A stretch of 40,889 nucleotides of DNA from an uncultured Faecalibaculum sp. (GTDB lineage: Bacteria > Bacillota_I > Bacilli_A > Erysipelotrichales > Erysipelotrichaceae): NCBI RefSeq assembly GCF_910588395.1, contig NZ_CAJUPA010000023.1, positions 1 through 40,889 on the forward strand, written 5' to 3'. Shown one piece after another: positions 31,812-39,521 of this stretch (positions are counted from its first letter, which is position 1; every line of letters begins with the position of its first letter). Made by a program: the position numbers and the translations under genes. The notes below the pieces were generated by a model. The model saw only the letters and a program-made list of their open reading frames with translations, was not told where the DNA came from and made no database searches.

Positions 31812-32739
31812 AGAAATCTGGGAAAAAATCCAGGCAGCACCGGTCATCACGCTGTTTCGGCACGTGAATCCTGATCCGGATGCGCTGGGTTCCCAGCGGG
31901 GACTGAAACGGGCCCTGGAACACATTTTTCCGGACAAGCAGGTCTATGCTCTGGGAGATATGACCAAAGACGGCTATGAGATGGATCAGGTGCCGGATGA
32001 GGTGATTTCCGGTTCCCTGGCCATCCTGCTGGACACCAGCAACCGGGAACGAATCGATGCCGGGGACAAATATGCCCTGGCTGCCGAGACCATCCGGCTG
32101 GATCATCACGTGAAAGTGGAGGATCTGGCACAGCTGGATTATGTGGATGACAAGGCCTGCGCCACGGGGGAAATCGTGGCACAGCTGCTGGAAGCCAATG
32201 GGCAGCATCCCGGCGCTGCGTCTGCACAGGATCTGTACCGGGCTCTGGCGGCGGACAGTCAGCGGTACACCACCAGCAACACCCGGCCGGAAAGTCTGAT
32301 GGCAGGCGCCTGGCTGATCCGGGAAGGGGCCGATGTGGTCCAGGATCTGCTGGCGGCAAACAGAACCACCATGGAAACCTGGCGCTATCAGAACCTGATC
32401 CGAAGCCGGAGTACGTGTATCGGAAAGTTCCTGTTTTCCGTGATGGAACCACAGGACTATCTGCAGCAGGGACTGGACGAGACTGCTGCCAGGGAAAATG
32501 TGTTTGCCCTGTCCGGCTGTGCCGAAGTAAAAATCTGGGCACTGTTCACCCGGTGCGTCGATGGGTCCTTCGCAGCCAGCCTGCGGTCCAGACAGCTGGA
32601 GGTCCGGGACATTGCCGAGACCTTCGGCGGCGGCGGTCACATCTGTGCTGCCGGGATCAAGGGACTGGACAATGGACAGCTCACGGAACTGATTGCAGCC
32701 CTGGCGAAACGAAGTCTGGAGCAGCCTGCGGCAGACTGA
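31804..32739 (+). CDS. DHH/DHHA1 phosphoesterase, NrnA-like
   Basis: 311 aa. DHH-domain metal motifs: RHVNPDPDALGSQ (about 19-31), LLDTSN (about 76) and LDHHVKVEDL (about 99), with an Asp in ALAADSQRY. The C-terminal DHHA1 domain ends in TFGGGGHICAAGI. NrnA enzymes degrade nanoRNAs and can hydrolyse pAp or linear pApA from cyclic di-AMP; which one applies cannot be read here. The first motif is NPDPDALGS rather than the usual HxDxDA(I/L)GS, so the leading His ligand comes from RHV. The start overlaps ackA. Confidence 0.9.
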   Translation: MLEEIWEKIQAAPVITLFRHVNPDPDALGSQRGLKRALEHIFPDKQVYALGDMTKDGYEMDQVPDEVISGSLAILLDTSNRERIDAGDKYALAAETIRLDHHVKVEDLAQLDYVDDKACATGEIVAQLLEANGQHPGAASAQDLYRALAADSQRYTTSNTRPESLMAGAWLIREGADVVQDLLAANRTTMETWRYQNLIRSRSTCIGKFLFSVMEPQDYLQQGLDETAARENVFALSGCAEVKIWALFTRCVDGSFAASLRSRQLEVRDIAETFGGGGHICAAGIKGLDNGQLTELIAALAKRSLEQPAAD

Positions 32740-32769
32740 GTGCCTGAATACATTACAAACAGAAAATGG

Positions 32770-32812
32770 CCGGACACCCATGTATCGGAAACCGGCGGGT
32801 GTCCGGTTTTTT
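32770..32812 (+). terminator. Terminator after the DHH gene
   Basis: CCGGACACCC (32770-32779) pairs perfectly with GGGTGTCCGG (32797-32806), followed by six T. Confidence 0.92.
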
Positions 32813-32946
32813 CTGCGGATTCCGGAAGCGGCTCGGTTACTCGCTGTATGCAACGGTCTCCGGATATGTGTGACAGGTCTTTTATTGCATACTGAAAAAG
32901 TATGGTTTCACCGGGTATCTGATGCTGATTGTCATGAGTGAAAGCG

Positions 32947-32952
32947 TACAAT
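32947..32952 (+). promoter_or_regulatory. -10 box of the rhodanese-like gene
   Basis: TACAAT lies 26 nt before the ATG, ahead of a ribosome site (AAGAAGG). No good -35 element is seen at 17 nt. Confidence 0.4.
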
Positions 32953-32978
32953 GCGGTAGAAGAAAGAAGGCGCATGAG

Positions 32979-33272
32979 ATGGACAGCACCATTCAGACAT
33001 ATGACACAGACAAGCTGGTTCAGGAGGCAAAACAGGCGGGCGTGCCTGTCATTGATGTGCGCCCGGCGGATATGTACGAAGAAGGTCACATCCCCGGAGC
33101 AGTGAACATCCCTCTGGATCAGATCAAAAACGCAGATGTCAAACCCGGCAGTGTTCTGTACTGCATGACCGGCTATCATGCCGGCATGGCACAGGAAATC
33201 CTCCGTCGCCGGGGGATCAAAGCCACGGATATCGGCGGCATGGAATTTTACCACGGTCCGGTAGAGGCATAA
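32979..33272 (+). CDS. Single-domain rhodanese-like protein
   Basis: 97 aa. VIDVRPADMYEEGHIPGAVNIPLDQI (about 24-49) is the typical CH2A region, and VLYCMTGYHAG carries the active-site Cys62 with its loop. GMEFYHGPVEA ends the domain. It would move sulfane sulfur from a donor to an acceptor such as cyanide, thioredoxin or a sulfur carrier. AAAGAAGG precedes this ATG; the longer frame from 32922 has no ribosome site. Monocistronic with its own terminator. Confidence 0.9.
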   Translation: MDSTIQTYDTDKLVQEAKQAGVPVIDVRPADMYEEGHIPGAVNIPLDQIKNADVKPGSVLYCMTGYHAGMAQEILRRRGIKATDIGGMEFYHGPVEA

Positions 33273-33301
33273 TTCCGGATTTCTTCTGAACAGACTGGAT
33301 T

Positions 33302-33335
33302 CCTGGCCCGCAGCTGCTGCAGGTCAGGCTTTTTT
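33302..33335 (+). terminator. Terminator after the rhodanese-like gene
   Basis: A 12-bp stem with one mismatch and one wobble (33302-33313 with 33317-33328), followed by C and six T. Confidence 0.75.
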
Positions 33336-33431
33336 GATCGTGACGCCCTGTCCAGGCAGCCGTGGCTGCCGGCATCGGCACTGCCAACCCGGTGCTGCCG
33401 GGGCGCAGGCTTTGTTTTCACAGAGTCCTGA

Positions 33432-33460
33432 TTGCGTCAACAACCGGTTTTCGCTACCAT
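33432..33460 (+). promoter_or_regulatory. Promoter of dnaE, probably leaderless
   Basis: TTGCGT (33432-33437), a 17-nt spacer, TACCAT (33455-33460). The dnaE ATG (33467) follows after exactly 6 nt (AAAGAT), with no Shine-Dalgarno sequence. The same TTGCGT-17 arrangement drives rplU at 38384. Confidence 0.75.
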
Positions 33461-33466
33461 AAAGAT

Positions 33467-36400
33467 ATGCTACACCTCCATACCCGGTCCTGCTGTTCGT
33501 TCCTGGAAAGTCCGCTGCGGCCGGCTCAGATAGCTGCCTGTGCCCGGGCGGCTCATATGACGGCGGCTGCCATTACCGACCATGACGCGATGTACGGTGT
33601 CATGGAGTTTCATCATGCCTGTCAGCAGGCACAGATCAAGGCTGTCTACGGTCTGGAAACGGAGGTGGATGGGGTCCGTCTTCTGCTGCTTGCCCGGGAT
33701 GATGCGGGTCTGCAGACACTGTATGCCTGGAATTCCCGGACGATGGAAAACCGGGTGATGCCTGCGGATAAATCCGCCGTGCAGCCGGATGAGACCCGGG
33801 AGCCGGCTGGTCAGTTTCCGGTATTTCCACATTGCATCACGATTGCTCTGGGTATCCGGGACCGGCTGGATGAGGCGCTGGCCCGTCAGGATGAACAGAC
33901 GATACGTCAGATTCTCACCGGTCTGAAGGAGACGCAGGAAGAATTTGTCATGGCGGAGGCCATGATGGATGTGTCCGCCAGAAGGAACCGCCAGCTGTGG
34001 CTGGATGGCATTCTTCAGGATATGCAGCTGCCCAAGGCAGCGGTGTCCTATGTTCTCTATGAAAAGGAAGAGGATGCTGCGCAGCTCCAGGTGCTGCGGG
34101 CCATTGATCAGAACAAGCTTGCTTCGGATCTGACACTGGATGTGGCCTGGCACCGGCAGTTCCGGTCTCTGGCGGAAATGGAACACCTTTATTCGGCGGA
34201 AGCGCTGGAAACCGCCGCTGCACTGGAGGCCCGGCTGAACGTGACCATGTCCATGCAGAAAAGCAGTCTGCCGGCTTTTTCCAACAGACTGCATCTGGAC
34301 AGCCGGGAGTTTCTGATCCGGCTGGCAAAAACCGGTCTGAACCGCCGGCTGCAGGGGCATGTACCGGACCGGTACCGCTCCAGGCTGGAGTATGAGCTGG
34401 ATGTGATCACCCGGATGGGGTTCACGGACTACTTTCTCATTGTCTATGACATGATCCGCTTTGCCCGGTCCAGGGGCATGCTCACCGGTCCCGGGCGTGG
34501 AAGCGCCGCTGGCAGTCTGGTGGCCTGGAGTCTGGGCATTACCCACATCGATCCGGTGGCTTCCGGCCTGCTGTTCGAGCGGTTTCTGAATCCTGAACGG
34601 ATTTCCATGCCGGATATCGATACGGATTTTCCGGATGACCGCCGTGAGGAAGTGGTGGCATATCTGCGGGAAACCTACGGTCCGGCTCATTCGGCGCAGA
34701 TTGCGGCGTTTTCCAATCTGAAAGCCCGGGCTGTGCTGCGGGATGTGGCGAAAGCCTACGGGGTGCCGACGCGGGTAATTGATCCTGTCACCAGGCTGAT
34801 TCCCAATATGCCCGGGATGACCATGGACAGGGCCTGGCAGACCATTCCTCGGCTGCGTACGCTGGTGGAAGTCAAGCCGGATCTGCAAAAGACCTGGGCC
34901 ATGGCCCGGCAGCTGGAAGGTCTGCCCCGGCACATCACCACTCACGCTGCCGGCGTTGTGCTCTCGGATCAGGATATCCGGCATGTGGCGCCGCTGGTGT
35001 GGATGGACAGCCGCACCTGTGCCACGCAGTTTTCCATGGATTATCTGGAGGAGCTGGGTCTGATCAAAATCGATGTACTGTCCCTGCGCAATCTGACCAT
35101 TGTCCGGGAAATACTCGATCAGATCGACCATCCGCCGGATCTGTACACCATGCCCACGGATGATGAAGCCACCTGGGCGCTGCTGGACCGGGCGGATACC
35201 ACCGGTGTGTTCCAGCTGGAAAAAGAAGGCATCCGGCAGCTGCTGCGGGATATGCATCCCCGGCGGTTTGAAGACGTGGCTGTGGTGCTGGCACTGTATC
35301 GTCCGGGGCCCATGGCGGAAATTCCCCTGTATCTGCGAAACCGTGCCCATCCGGAATCCATCGTCTATCCCCACCCGCTGCTGGAGCCGGTGCTGAAGGA
35401 AACCTTCGGGGTCATGATCTACCAGGAGCAGATCATGGAAACAGCCCGGATCATCGGCGGGTTCACTCTGGGACAGGCGGATATTCTGCGCAAGGCGATG
35501 TCCAAGAAGAAACAGGATGTGATGGGGCGGTACCGGAATCAGTTCATGGAAGGCGCCGCTGCCAGGGGCATCGGGCCGCAGCAGGCGGCGGAGATTTTCA
35601 GCCTCATGGAAAAATTTGCCGGATATGGCTTCAACAAATCCCATTCCTATGCCTACGGACGGCTGGCCTGGGCCATGGCCTGGCTCAAGGCCAATCACCC
35701 GTTGCCGTTTTATCAGAGCATCCTGAATCATGTGATTGGTGCGGAGGTCAAAACCGGTCAGTATCTGTACGAGTGCCGGCAGAGGCAGATTCCGGTGCTG
35801 GGACCGGATATCCGCTTTTCCAAAGATCGCTGGCAGATTGAAAACGGCGGACTCCGGATGCCGCTGACGGTCATGAAAGGCATCGGTCAGGCGCTGATGC
35901 CCCGCATTGAGGCTGTGCAGCAGGCAGGTTCCTTTCCCGGGATCATCGACACGATTGCCAGACTGTGGGCGCAGAAGGTCAGCGAAAGTCAGCTGCGGAC
36001 GCTGGCAGATGGCGGTGCCTTCGATTTCTACGGAGTGAACCGGGCTACACTGCAGGAAAACATGACCCGGATCCTGAACTATGTGCACATCATCCGGGTG
36101 GAGAAGGAAGAAGTCCTGTTTGACTATTCCATTGCCAGCGAACCGACACTGGTGAAGCACCGGGAAGATCCACTGGAGAAAAGCGCCAGGGAAAAGGCGG
36201 TCTTCGGATTTTACTTCTGCGAGCATCCGGTGCAGATGCTGCGACGGGGCCGCTTTGCCGCAGCGGACACCATTGCCGGGATCCAGGAACGCACAGGCTT
36301 TGTCCGGATCCTGGGCCGTGTGGCTTCCTATCATCCTCACAAGACAAAAAAAGGCGATCTGATGTGCTTTGTCACGGTGGAGGATGAAACCGGTCAGATC

Positions 36401-36568
36401 GATCTGGCTGTCATGCCGGATACATTTGCCAGGCAGCGGGAGCTGATTCTGGAAGGAACGCTGCTGTACATCCAGGGAAAAAAGGACCGCCCGGGATCTG
36501 TGCTGGTGCGGTCCATGGAAAAAATCGTACCGGCGCAGTATGCTCAGCCGGAACCGGGACAGGGCTGA
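33467..36568 (+). CDS. dnaE: DNA polymerase III alpha subunit, DnaE type
   Basis: 1033 aa. N-terminal PHP domain (MLHLHTRSCCSF...ITDHDAMYGVMEFH, about 1-70 and on), then the C-family polymerase core with GPGRGSAAGSLVAW and the catalytic aspartates in MPDIDTDFPDD (about 384-394). Thumb/fingers motifs HAAGVV and VFQLEKEGIRQLLRDM follow, with a helix-hairpin region and a C-terminal OB fold (VASYHPHKTKKGDLMCFVTVED). Slightly shorter than the roughly 1110 aa of B. subtilis DnaE. In Bacillota DnaE acts with PolC, extending lagging-strand primers. The ATG at 33467 fits the family start; a 35-codon longer reading crosses the promoter. Confidence 0.96.
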   Translation: MLHLHTRSCCSFLESPLRPAQIAACARAAHMTAAAITDHDAMYGVMEFHHACQQAQIKAVYGLETEVDGVRLLLLARDDAGLQTLYAWNSRTMENRVMPADKSAVQPDETREPAGQFPVFPHCITIALGIRDRLDEALARQDEQTIRQILTGLKETQEEFVMAEAMMDVSARRNRQLWLDGILQDMQLPKAAVSYVLYEKEEDAAQLQVLRAIDQNKLASDLTLDVAWHRQFRSLAEMEHLYSAEALETAAALEARLNVTMSMQKSSLPAFSNRLHLDSREFLIRLAKTGLNRRLQGHVPDRYRSRLEYELDVITRMGFTDYFLIVYDMIRFARSRGMLTGPGRGSAAGSLVAWSLGITHIDPVASGLLFERFLNPERISMPDIDTDFPDDRREEVVAYLRETYGPAHSAQIAAFSNLKARAVLRDVAKAYGVPTRVIDPVTRLIPNMPGMTMDRAWQTIPRLRTLVEVKPDLQKTWAMARQLEGLPRHITTHAAGVVLSDQDIRHVAPLVWMDSRTCATQFSMDYLEELGLIKIDVLSLRNLTIVREILDQIDHPPDLYTMPTDDEATWALLDRADTTGVFQLEKEGIRQLLRDMHPRRFEDVAVVLALYRPGPMAEIPLYLRNRAHPESIVYPHPLLEPVLKETFGVMIYQEQIMETARIIGGFTLGQADILRKAMSKKKQDVMGRYRNQFMEGAAARGIGPQQAAEIFSLMEKFAGYGFNKSHSYAYGRLAWAMAWLKANHPLPFYQSILNHVIGAEVKTGQYLYECRQRQIPVLGPDIRFSKDRWQIENGGLRMPLTVMKGIGQALMPRIEAVQQAGSFPGIIDTIARLWAQKVSESQLRTLADGGAFDFYGVNRATLQENMTRILNYVHIIRVEKEEVLFDYSIASEPTLVKHREDPLEKSAREKAVFGFYFCEHPVQMLRRGRFAAADTIAGIQERTGFVRILGRVASYHPHKTKKGDLMCFVTVEDETGQIDLAVMPDTFARQRELILEGTLLYIQGKKDRPGSVLVRSMEKIVPAQYAQPEPGQG

Positions 36569-36625
36569 TCCCGGGCAGGGGAGTTGCCTCTGACCATGGT
36601 GGTCAGCCGGAAACTGCGGCCGGAG

Positions 36626-36668
36626 AAAACCGGAAGCCGGAGCAGCGCAGCTTCGGCTTCCGGTTTTT
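36626..36668. terminator. Bidirectional terminator between dnaE and chromate-transporter genes
   Basis: CCGGAAGCCG (36630-36639) pairs with CGGCTTCCGG (36654-36663), extended by A-T pairs, with T runs on both strands. Confidence 0.88.
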
Positions 36669-36703
36669 CTGAGAGACGCCTGCAGAGCTGAGGATATCCT
36701 GTT

Positions 36704-37255
36704 TCAGACGATGTGCAGCAGACCCAGTCCCAGCATGAGTCCCCCGGCAATGACCATGACCTTCACGGCACCCAGCCGGGTTTTGCGCAGCAGCACAAAG
36801 GAGAGAAGGAACAGAATCAGGGCCCAGCTGTCAAAGGAAGACAGCCCTTTGGGAAACAGAGCCGTCAGCAGCAGCTGGAGTCCGGCAGCGGCGATCAGTC
36901 CGGTGACTACCGGGCGCAGAGTTTTCAGGGTGGTATCCCACCAGATGCTGCCCCGAAGTTTTTTCCAGAGCAGCGCCAGCAGGGAAACGATGATCACGCT
37001 GGGGAAGATGCAGCCCAGGGTGGCAGCAATGGCCCCGGGAATCCCGGCAGTCTGCATGCCCACGAACGTGGCGCTGTTGATGGCAATGGGTCCCGGGGTC
37101 ATCTGAGAGATGGTGACAAGGTCGGTGAACTGCGAAGTGCTGAGCCAGTGGTGGACCGTGACGGTCTGTTCCCGGATCAGCGGCAGGGCAGCATAGCCGC
37201 CGCCAATGGCGAAAAGCCCCACCTGGAAGAAAGCGAAAAACAGTTCAGCGAGCAT
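36704..37255 (-). CDS. chrA: Chromate transporter (CHR) family half protein, second of pair
   Basis: 183 aa with about six hydrophobic segments. Family motifs FFQVGLFAIGGGYAALPLI (7-25), the GPIAINSATFVG motif (about 53-64) with Pro-Gly, and a basic cytoplasmic turn (WKKLRG). Short CHR proteins work as pairs of opposite topology, together equalling one long ChrA exporter. Real substrate may be chromate or another anion. It overlaps the partner gene by 11 nt, so translation is coupled. GGCAGGTTC lies before ATG 37255. Confidence 0.85.
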   Translation of the reverse strand: MLAELFFAFFQVGLFAIGGGYAALPLIREQTVTVHHWLSTSQFTDLVTISQMTPGPIAINSATFVGMQTAGIPGAIAATLGCIFPSVIIVSLLALLWKKLRGSIWWDTTLKTLRPVVTGLIAAAGLQLLLTALFPKGLSSFDSWALILFLLSFVLLRKTRLGAVKVMVIAGGLMLGLGLLHIV

Positions 37256-37784
37256 GAACCTGCCTCCAGGCCCCTGCCAGTCCCAGCACAATGGCCCCCA
37301 GGATGATGTACATGACATTCACGCCCGCCAGGGAAAGCCCGCAGGCAACTGCAGCCAGCAGCAGCCAGAGGACGCTGTTTTTCTGCGGCAGGATCATGTC
37401 GGTGACGGCAGAGACAATCACTGCCGTCACCCCTGCCTGCATGCCTCGGAGCAGAAGTGCGGCATAGCGGTTGGAGATGAATGCCTCGTAAAACCGGGAA
37501 ATGACACCGAGCACCAGCAGCGGCGGCAGAATCGTACCCAGCACCGAGACAAGCATGCCGGCAAATCCGGCGGTTTTCCAGCCCACCAGGATGGCGGTGT
37601 TGACGGCAATGGCGCCCGGCGCCGACTGTGCCAGGGCGATGATGTCCAGCATTTCCTCGTTGTCGATCCAGTGCAGCTTGTCCACGAAAGAATCCTTCAT
37701 GAAGCCGGCAATGACGTATCCGCCGCCGAAGGTGCACAGACTGATGGTAAAATTGGTCCAGAATAGTTGAAAAAGCCTGTTCAT
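37245..37784 (-). CDS. chrA: Chromate transporter (CHR) family half protein, first of pair
   Basis: 179 aa with several hydrophobic segments and the CHR motifs FTISLCTFGGGYVIAGFM (12-29), LAQSAPGAIAVNTAILVG (about 51-68) and a second half with repeated hydrophobic helices. First gene of the pair, transcribed before the partner. No ribosome site precedes the ATG; a TAGAAT box lies 6 nt upstream, so it is probably leaderless. Diverges from the VanZ-like gene. Confidence 0.85.
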   Translation of the reverse strand: MNRLFQLFWTNFTISLCTFGGGYVIAGFMKDSFVDKLHWIDNEEMLDIIALAQSAPGAIAVNTAILVGWKTAGFAGMLVSVLGTILPPLLVLGVISRFYEAFISNRYAALLLRGMQAGVTAVIVSAVTDMILPQKNSVLWLLLAAVACGLSLAGVNVMYIILGAIVLGLAGAWRQVHAR

Positions 37785-37790
37785 GCAACA

Positions 37791-37796
37791 ATTCTA
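37791..37796 (-). promoter_or_regulatory. -10 box of the chromate-transporter pair, probably leaderless
   Basis: On the minus strand TAGAAT (37796-37791) is followed after exactly 6 nt (TGTTGC) by the ATG at 37784. No Shine-Dalgarno sequence; the -35 region is poor. Confidence 0.5.
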
Positions 37797-37878
37797 GCAA
37801 ACCGGTCCTGTCAGGGAGAACAGGAATACACTCTGCGGCCGGCAGCCGGCGGGCAGGGGGATAGGAGGCGATCCGGTC

Positions 37879-38331
37879 ATGAAGACAAAGGAAGGAAAAC
37901 GGTGGATATACACGCTGCTGACCCTGCTTGTCATGGCAGCCATCTGGCTGTTTTCCAGCGCCGATGGAACGCTCTCCGGCAGTCAGTCAGGCATGCTGGC
38001 CCGGCTGCTGTTCTGGATGGAGCCTGATCAGGCATGCTTTCTGGTCCGGAAAACGGCACATTTCACGATTTACCTGATTCTGGGATTCTCCATGAGCGGC
38101 GCCCTGAAGGAATGGGGTCTGAAACACAGGGGATGGCGACTGCTGCTGACGGTGCTGTGCTGCTTTCTCTATGCCTGCAGCGATGAATGGCATCAGACGT
38201 TTGTTGCAGGCCGGGCGGGGCAGTTCCGGGATGTCTGTCTGGATACGGCTGGCAGCCTCACCGGGAGTCTGCTGCAGCTGCCCGTATGGCAGCATCACTG
38301 GCGGCGAAAAAGCGGACCGGCTTGCGGCTGA
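37879..38331 (+). CDS. VanZ-like family membrane protein
   Basis: 150 aa with four hydrophobic segments. The VanZ-like motifs are WLFSSADGT (23-31), KTAHFTIYLILG (about 58-69) and DEWHQTFVAGRAGQFRDVCLDTAG (about 97-120), with conserved His and Asp/Arg residues. VanZ itself gives low-level teicoplanin resistance; most family members have unknown roles at the cell envelope. AGGAGG (37863-37868) is 10 nt before the ATG. Monocistronic and divergent from the transporter pair. Confidence 0.87.
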   Translation: MKTKEGKRWIYTLLTLLVMAAIWLFSSADGTLSGSQSGMLARLLFWMEPDQACFLVRKTAHFTIYLILGFSMSGALKEWGLKHRGWRLLLTVLCCFLYACSDEWHQTFVAGRAGQFRDVCLDTAGSLTGSLLQLPVWQHHWRRKSGPACG

Positions 38332-38383
38332 GGAAAAGAAGCAGGATCATTCCCCGGAATGTTTCAGTTTGCAGTTTTTGTGA

Positions 38384-38412
38384 TTGCGTTTGTCTGCGGC
38401 GCCTCCTATAAT
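38384..38412 (+). promoter_or_regulatory. Strong promoter of rplU-prp-rpmA
   Basis: TTGCGT (38384-38389), 17 nt, perfect TATAAT (38407-38412). Start expected near 38419. Confidence 0.85.
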
Positions 38413-38418
38413 AGAAAC

Positions 38419-38514
38419 GTTGCAGACTGTACTAACTGCAACCGCACAGAAAAGGTTGAAGCGGCCTGGCCGCACCTTGATGGCGAGTATCAGAATGAAC
38501 AGGAGGTGCACAAG
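38419..38514 (+). ncRNA. Ribosomal protein L21 leader
   Basis: The roughly 95-nt leader ends with a stem-loop closed by GCACCT (38472-38477) and AGGTGC (38504-38509), with GGCGAGTAT and GAACAGGAGG inside. This matches the L21 leader motif of Bacillota. The ribosome site AGGAGG (38501-38506) is partly in the closing stem, so L21 binding would block its own translation. An upstream GTTGCAG/CTGCAAC stem (38420-38443) is also present. Confidence 0.85.
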
Positions 38515-38817
38515 ATGTACGCAATTATCGAAACAGGCGGAAAGCAGATCAAAGTGGAAGACGGCATGGAAATCTTCGTTGAGAAGCTGGATGCTCAGGA
38601 AGGCGAAACTGTAACGTTCGACAAAGTCCTCTACGTGGATGGCAAGATCGGACACCCCTTTGTGGAAGGCGCCAAAGTGACCGGCACAGTTGAAAAGCAG
38701 GGCAAGGGCCAGAAGATCACAATCGTGAAATACAAGCCCAAGAAATCTTCCACACGCCGGAAGCAGGGTCACCGTCAGCCTTATACGAAAGTGAAAATCG
38801 AAGCGATCCAGGCTTAA
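38515..38817 (+). CDS. rplU: Ribosomal protein bL21
   Basis: 100 aa: MYAIIETGGKQIKVEDGMEIFVEKL at the start and the RNA-binding loop KYKPKKSSTRRKQGHRQPYTKVKIEAI at the end. Full length. AGGAGG is 8 nt before the ATG, inside the leader stem. The prp start codon follows directly after its TAA. Confidence 0.98.
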   Translation: MYAIIETGGKQIKVEDGMEIFVEKLDAQEGETVTFDKVLYVDGKIGHPFVEGAKVTGTVEKQGKGQKITIVKYKPKKSSTRRKQGHRQPYTKVKIEAIQA

Positions 38818-39132
38818 ATGGTGCATGTGAACATAGGCGTATCCGGAGAAACCATCCGGTCCGTTTCCGTTTCGGGGCATGCCTGCAGCGGAGAATACGG
38901 ACAGGATCTCGTATGCGCCGGCGTTTCCAGCATCATGACCGGAGCGCTCAATGCTCTGGACATTCTGTTTCCTGACCAGTGCCGGCTTGTCATGAGCGGC
39001 AACAGGATGGAAGCAGCCGCAGCATCCGGGAACAAACAGCTTCAGGCTGTGCTGCGGGCCATCGAAATCCAGCTGGAGACGATGGCAGAACAGTTTCCGG
39101 ACAACATCAACGTCATAAGGAAAGAGGTGTAA
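38818..39132 (+). CDS. prp: Ribosomal-processing cysteine protease Prp
   Basis: 104 aa of the YsxB/Prp family. His21 in SGHA and Cys33 in DLVCAGVS form the catalytic dyad. The gene sits between rplU and rpmA as in other Bacillota, and its substrate is the next gene's product: L27 with an N-terminal extension. The ATG directly abuts the rplU stop. Confidence 0.95.
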   Translation: MVHVNIGVSGETIRSVSVSGHACSGEYGQDLVCAGVSSIMTGALNALDILFPDQCRLVMSGNRMEAAAASGNKQLQAVLRAIEIQLETMAEQFPDNINVIRKEV

Positions 39133-39134
39133 TC

Positions 39135-39416
39135 ATGCGTTTTACATTAGACATTCAGTTCTTTGCCTCCAAAAAAGGTGTAGGTTCCACGAAGAACGGT
39201 CGTGATTCCCACTCCAAGCGTCTTGGCGCAAAACTGGCCGACGGACAGTCCTGCCACGCAGGTTCCATCATCTACCGTCAGCGCGGCACAAAAATTCACC
39301 CGGGTGAAAACGTTGGCCGCGGCGGTGATGACACACTGTTCGCGAAGGTTGACGGCGTAGTCAAGTACGAGCGGATGGGCAAGGACAGAAAGAAAGTTTC
39401 TGTTTACCCCGCGTAA
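39135..39416 (+). CDS. rpmA: Ribosomal protein bL27 with cleavable N-terminal extension
   Basis: 93 aa. The first residues MRFTLDIQFF followed by ASKKGVGSTKNGRDS show the extension known from Staphylococcus aureus; Prp cuts after the two Phe (after residue 10), exposing Ala11. The rest is a standard L27 (SKRLGAKLADGQ...GSIIYRQRGTKIHPG). GAAAGAGGTG precedes the ATG 2 nt after prp. Followed by a terminator. Confidence 0.98.
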   Translation: MRFTLDIQFFASKKGVGSTKNGRDSHSKRLGAKLADGQSCHAGSIIYRQRGTKIHPGENVGRGGDDTLFAKVDGVVKYERMGKDRKKVSVYPA

Positions 39417-39424
39417 GCAACCAG

Positions 39425-39446
39425 GCTGCCTTCCGGCAGCTTTTTT
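39425..39446 (+). terminator. Terminator after rpmA
   Basis: GCTGCC (39425-39430) pairs with GGCAGC (39435-39440) around TTCC, followed by six T. Confidence 0.88.
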
Positions 39447-39467
39447 CGTGCGGTCATATGCTGGCGG

Positions 39468-39497
39468 TTGGCAATTTGGCGGCAGGGTACGTATCAT
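39468..39497 (+). promoter_or_regulatory. Promoter of obgE
   Basis: TTGGCA (39468-39473), 18 nt, TATCAT (39492-39497), then the ribosome site TTGGAGGAATT before the ATG. Confidence 0.7.
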
Positions 39498-39521
39498 TAG
39501 TGTGATTGGAGGAATTCCACC

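Noticed and set aside
33470..36340. A 956-codon open frame on the minus strand opposite dnaE
   Set aside because: It mirrors the dnaE codons; the encoded sequence is low-quality (many His, Gln, Pro, Arg), shows no family motifs and has no ribosome site. Long antisense frames are common in GC-rich coding DNA.
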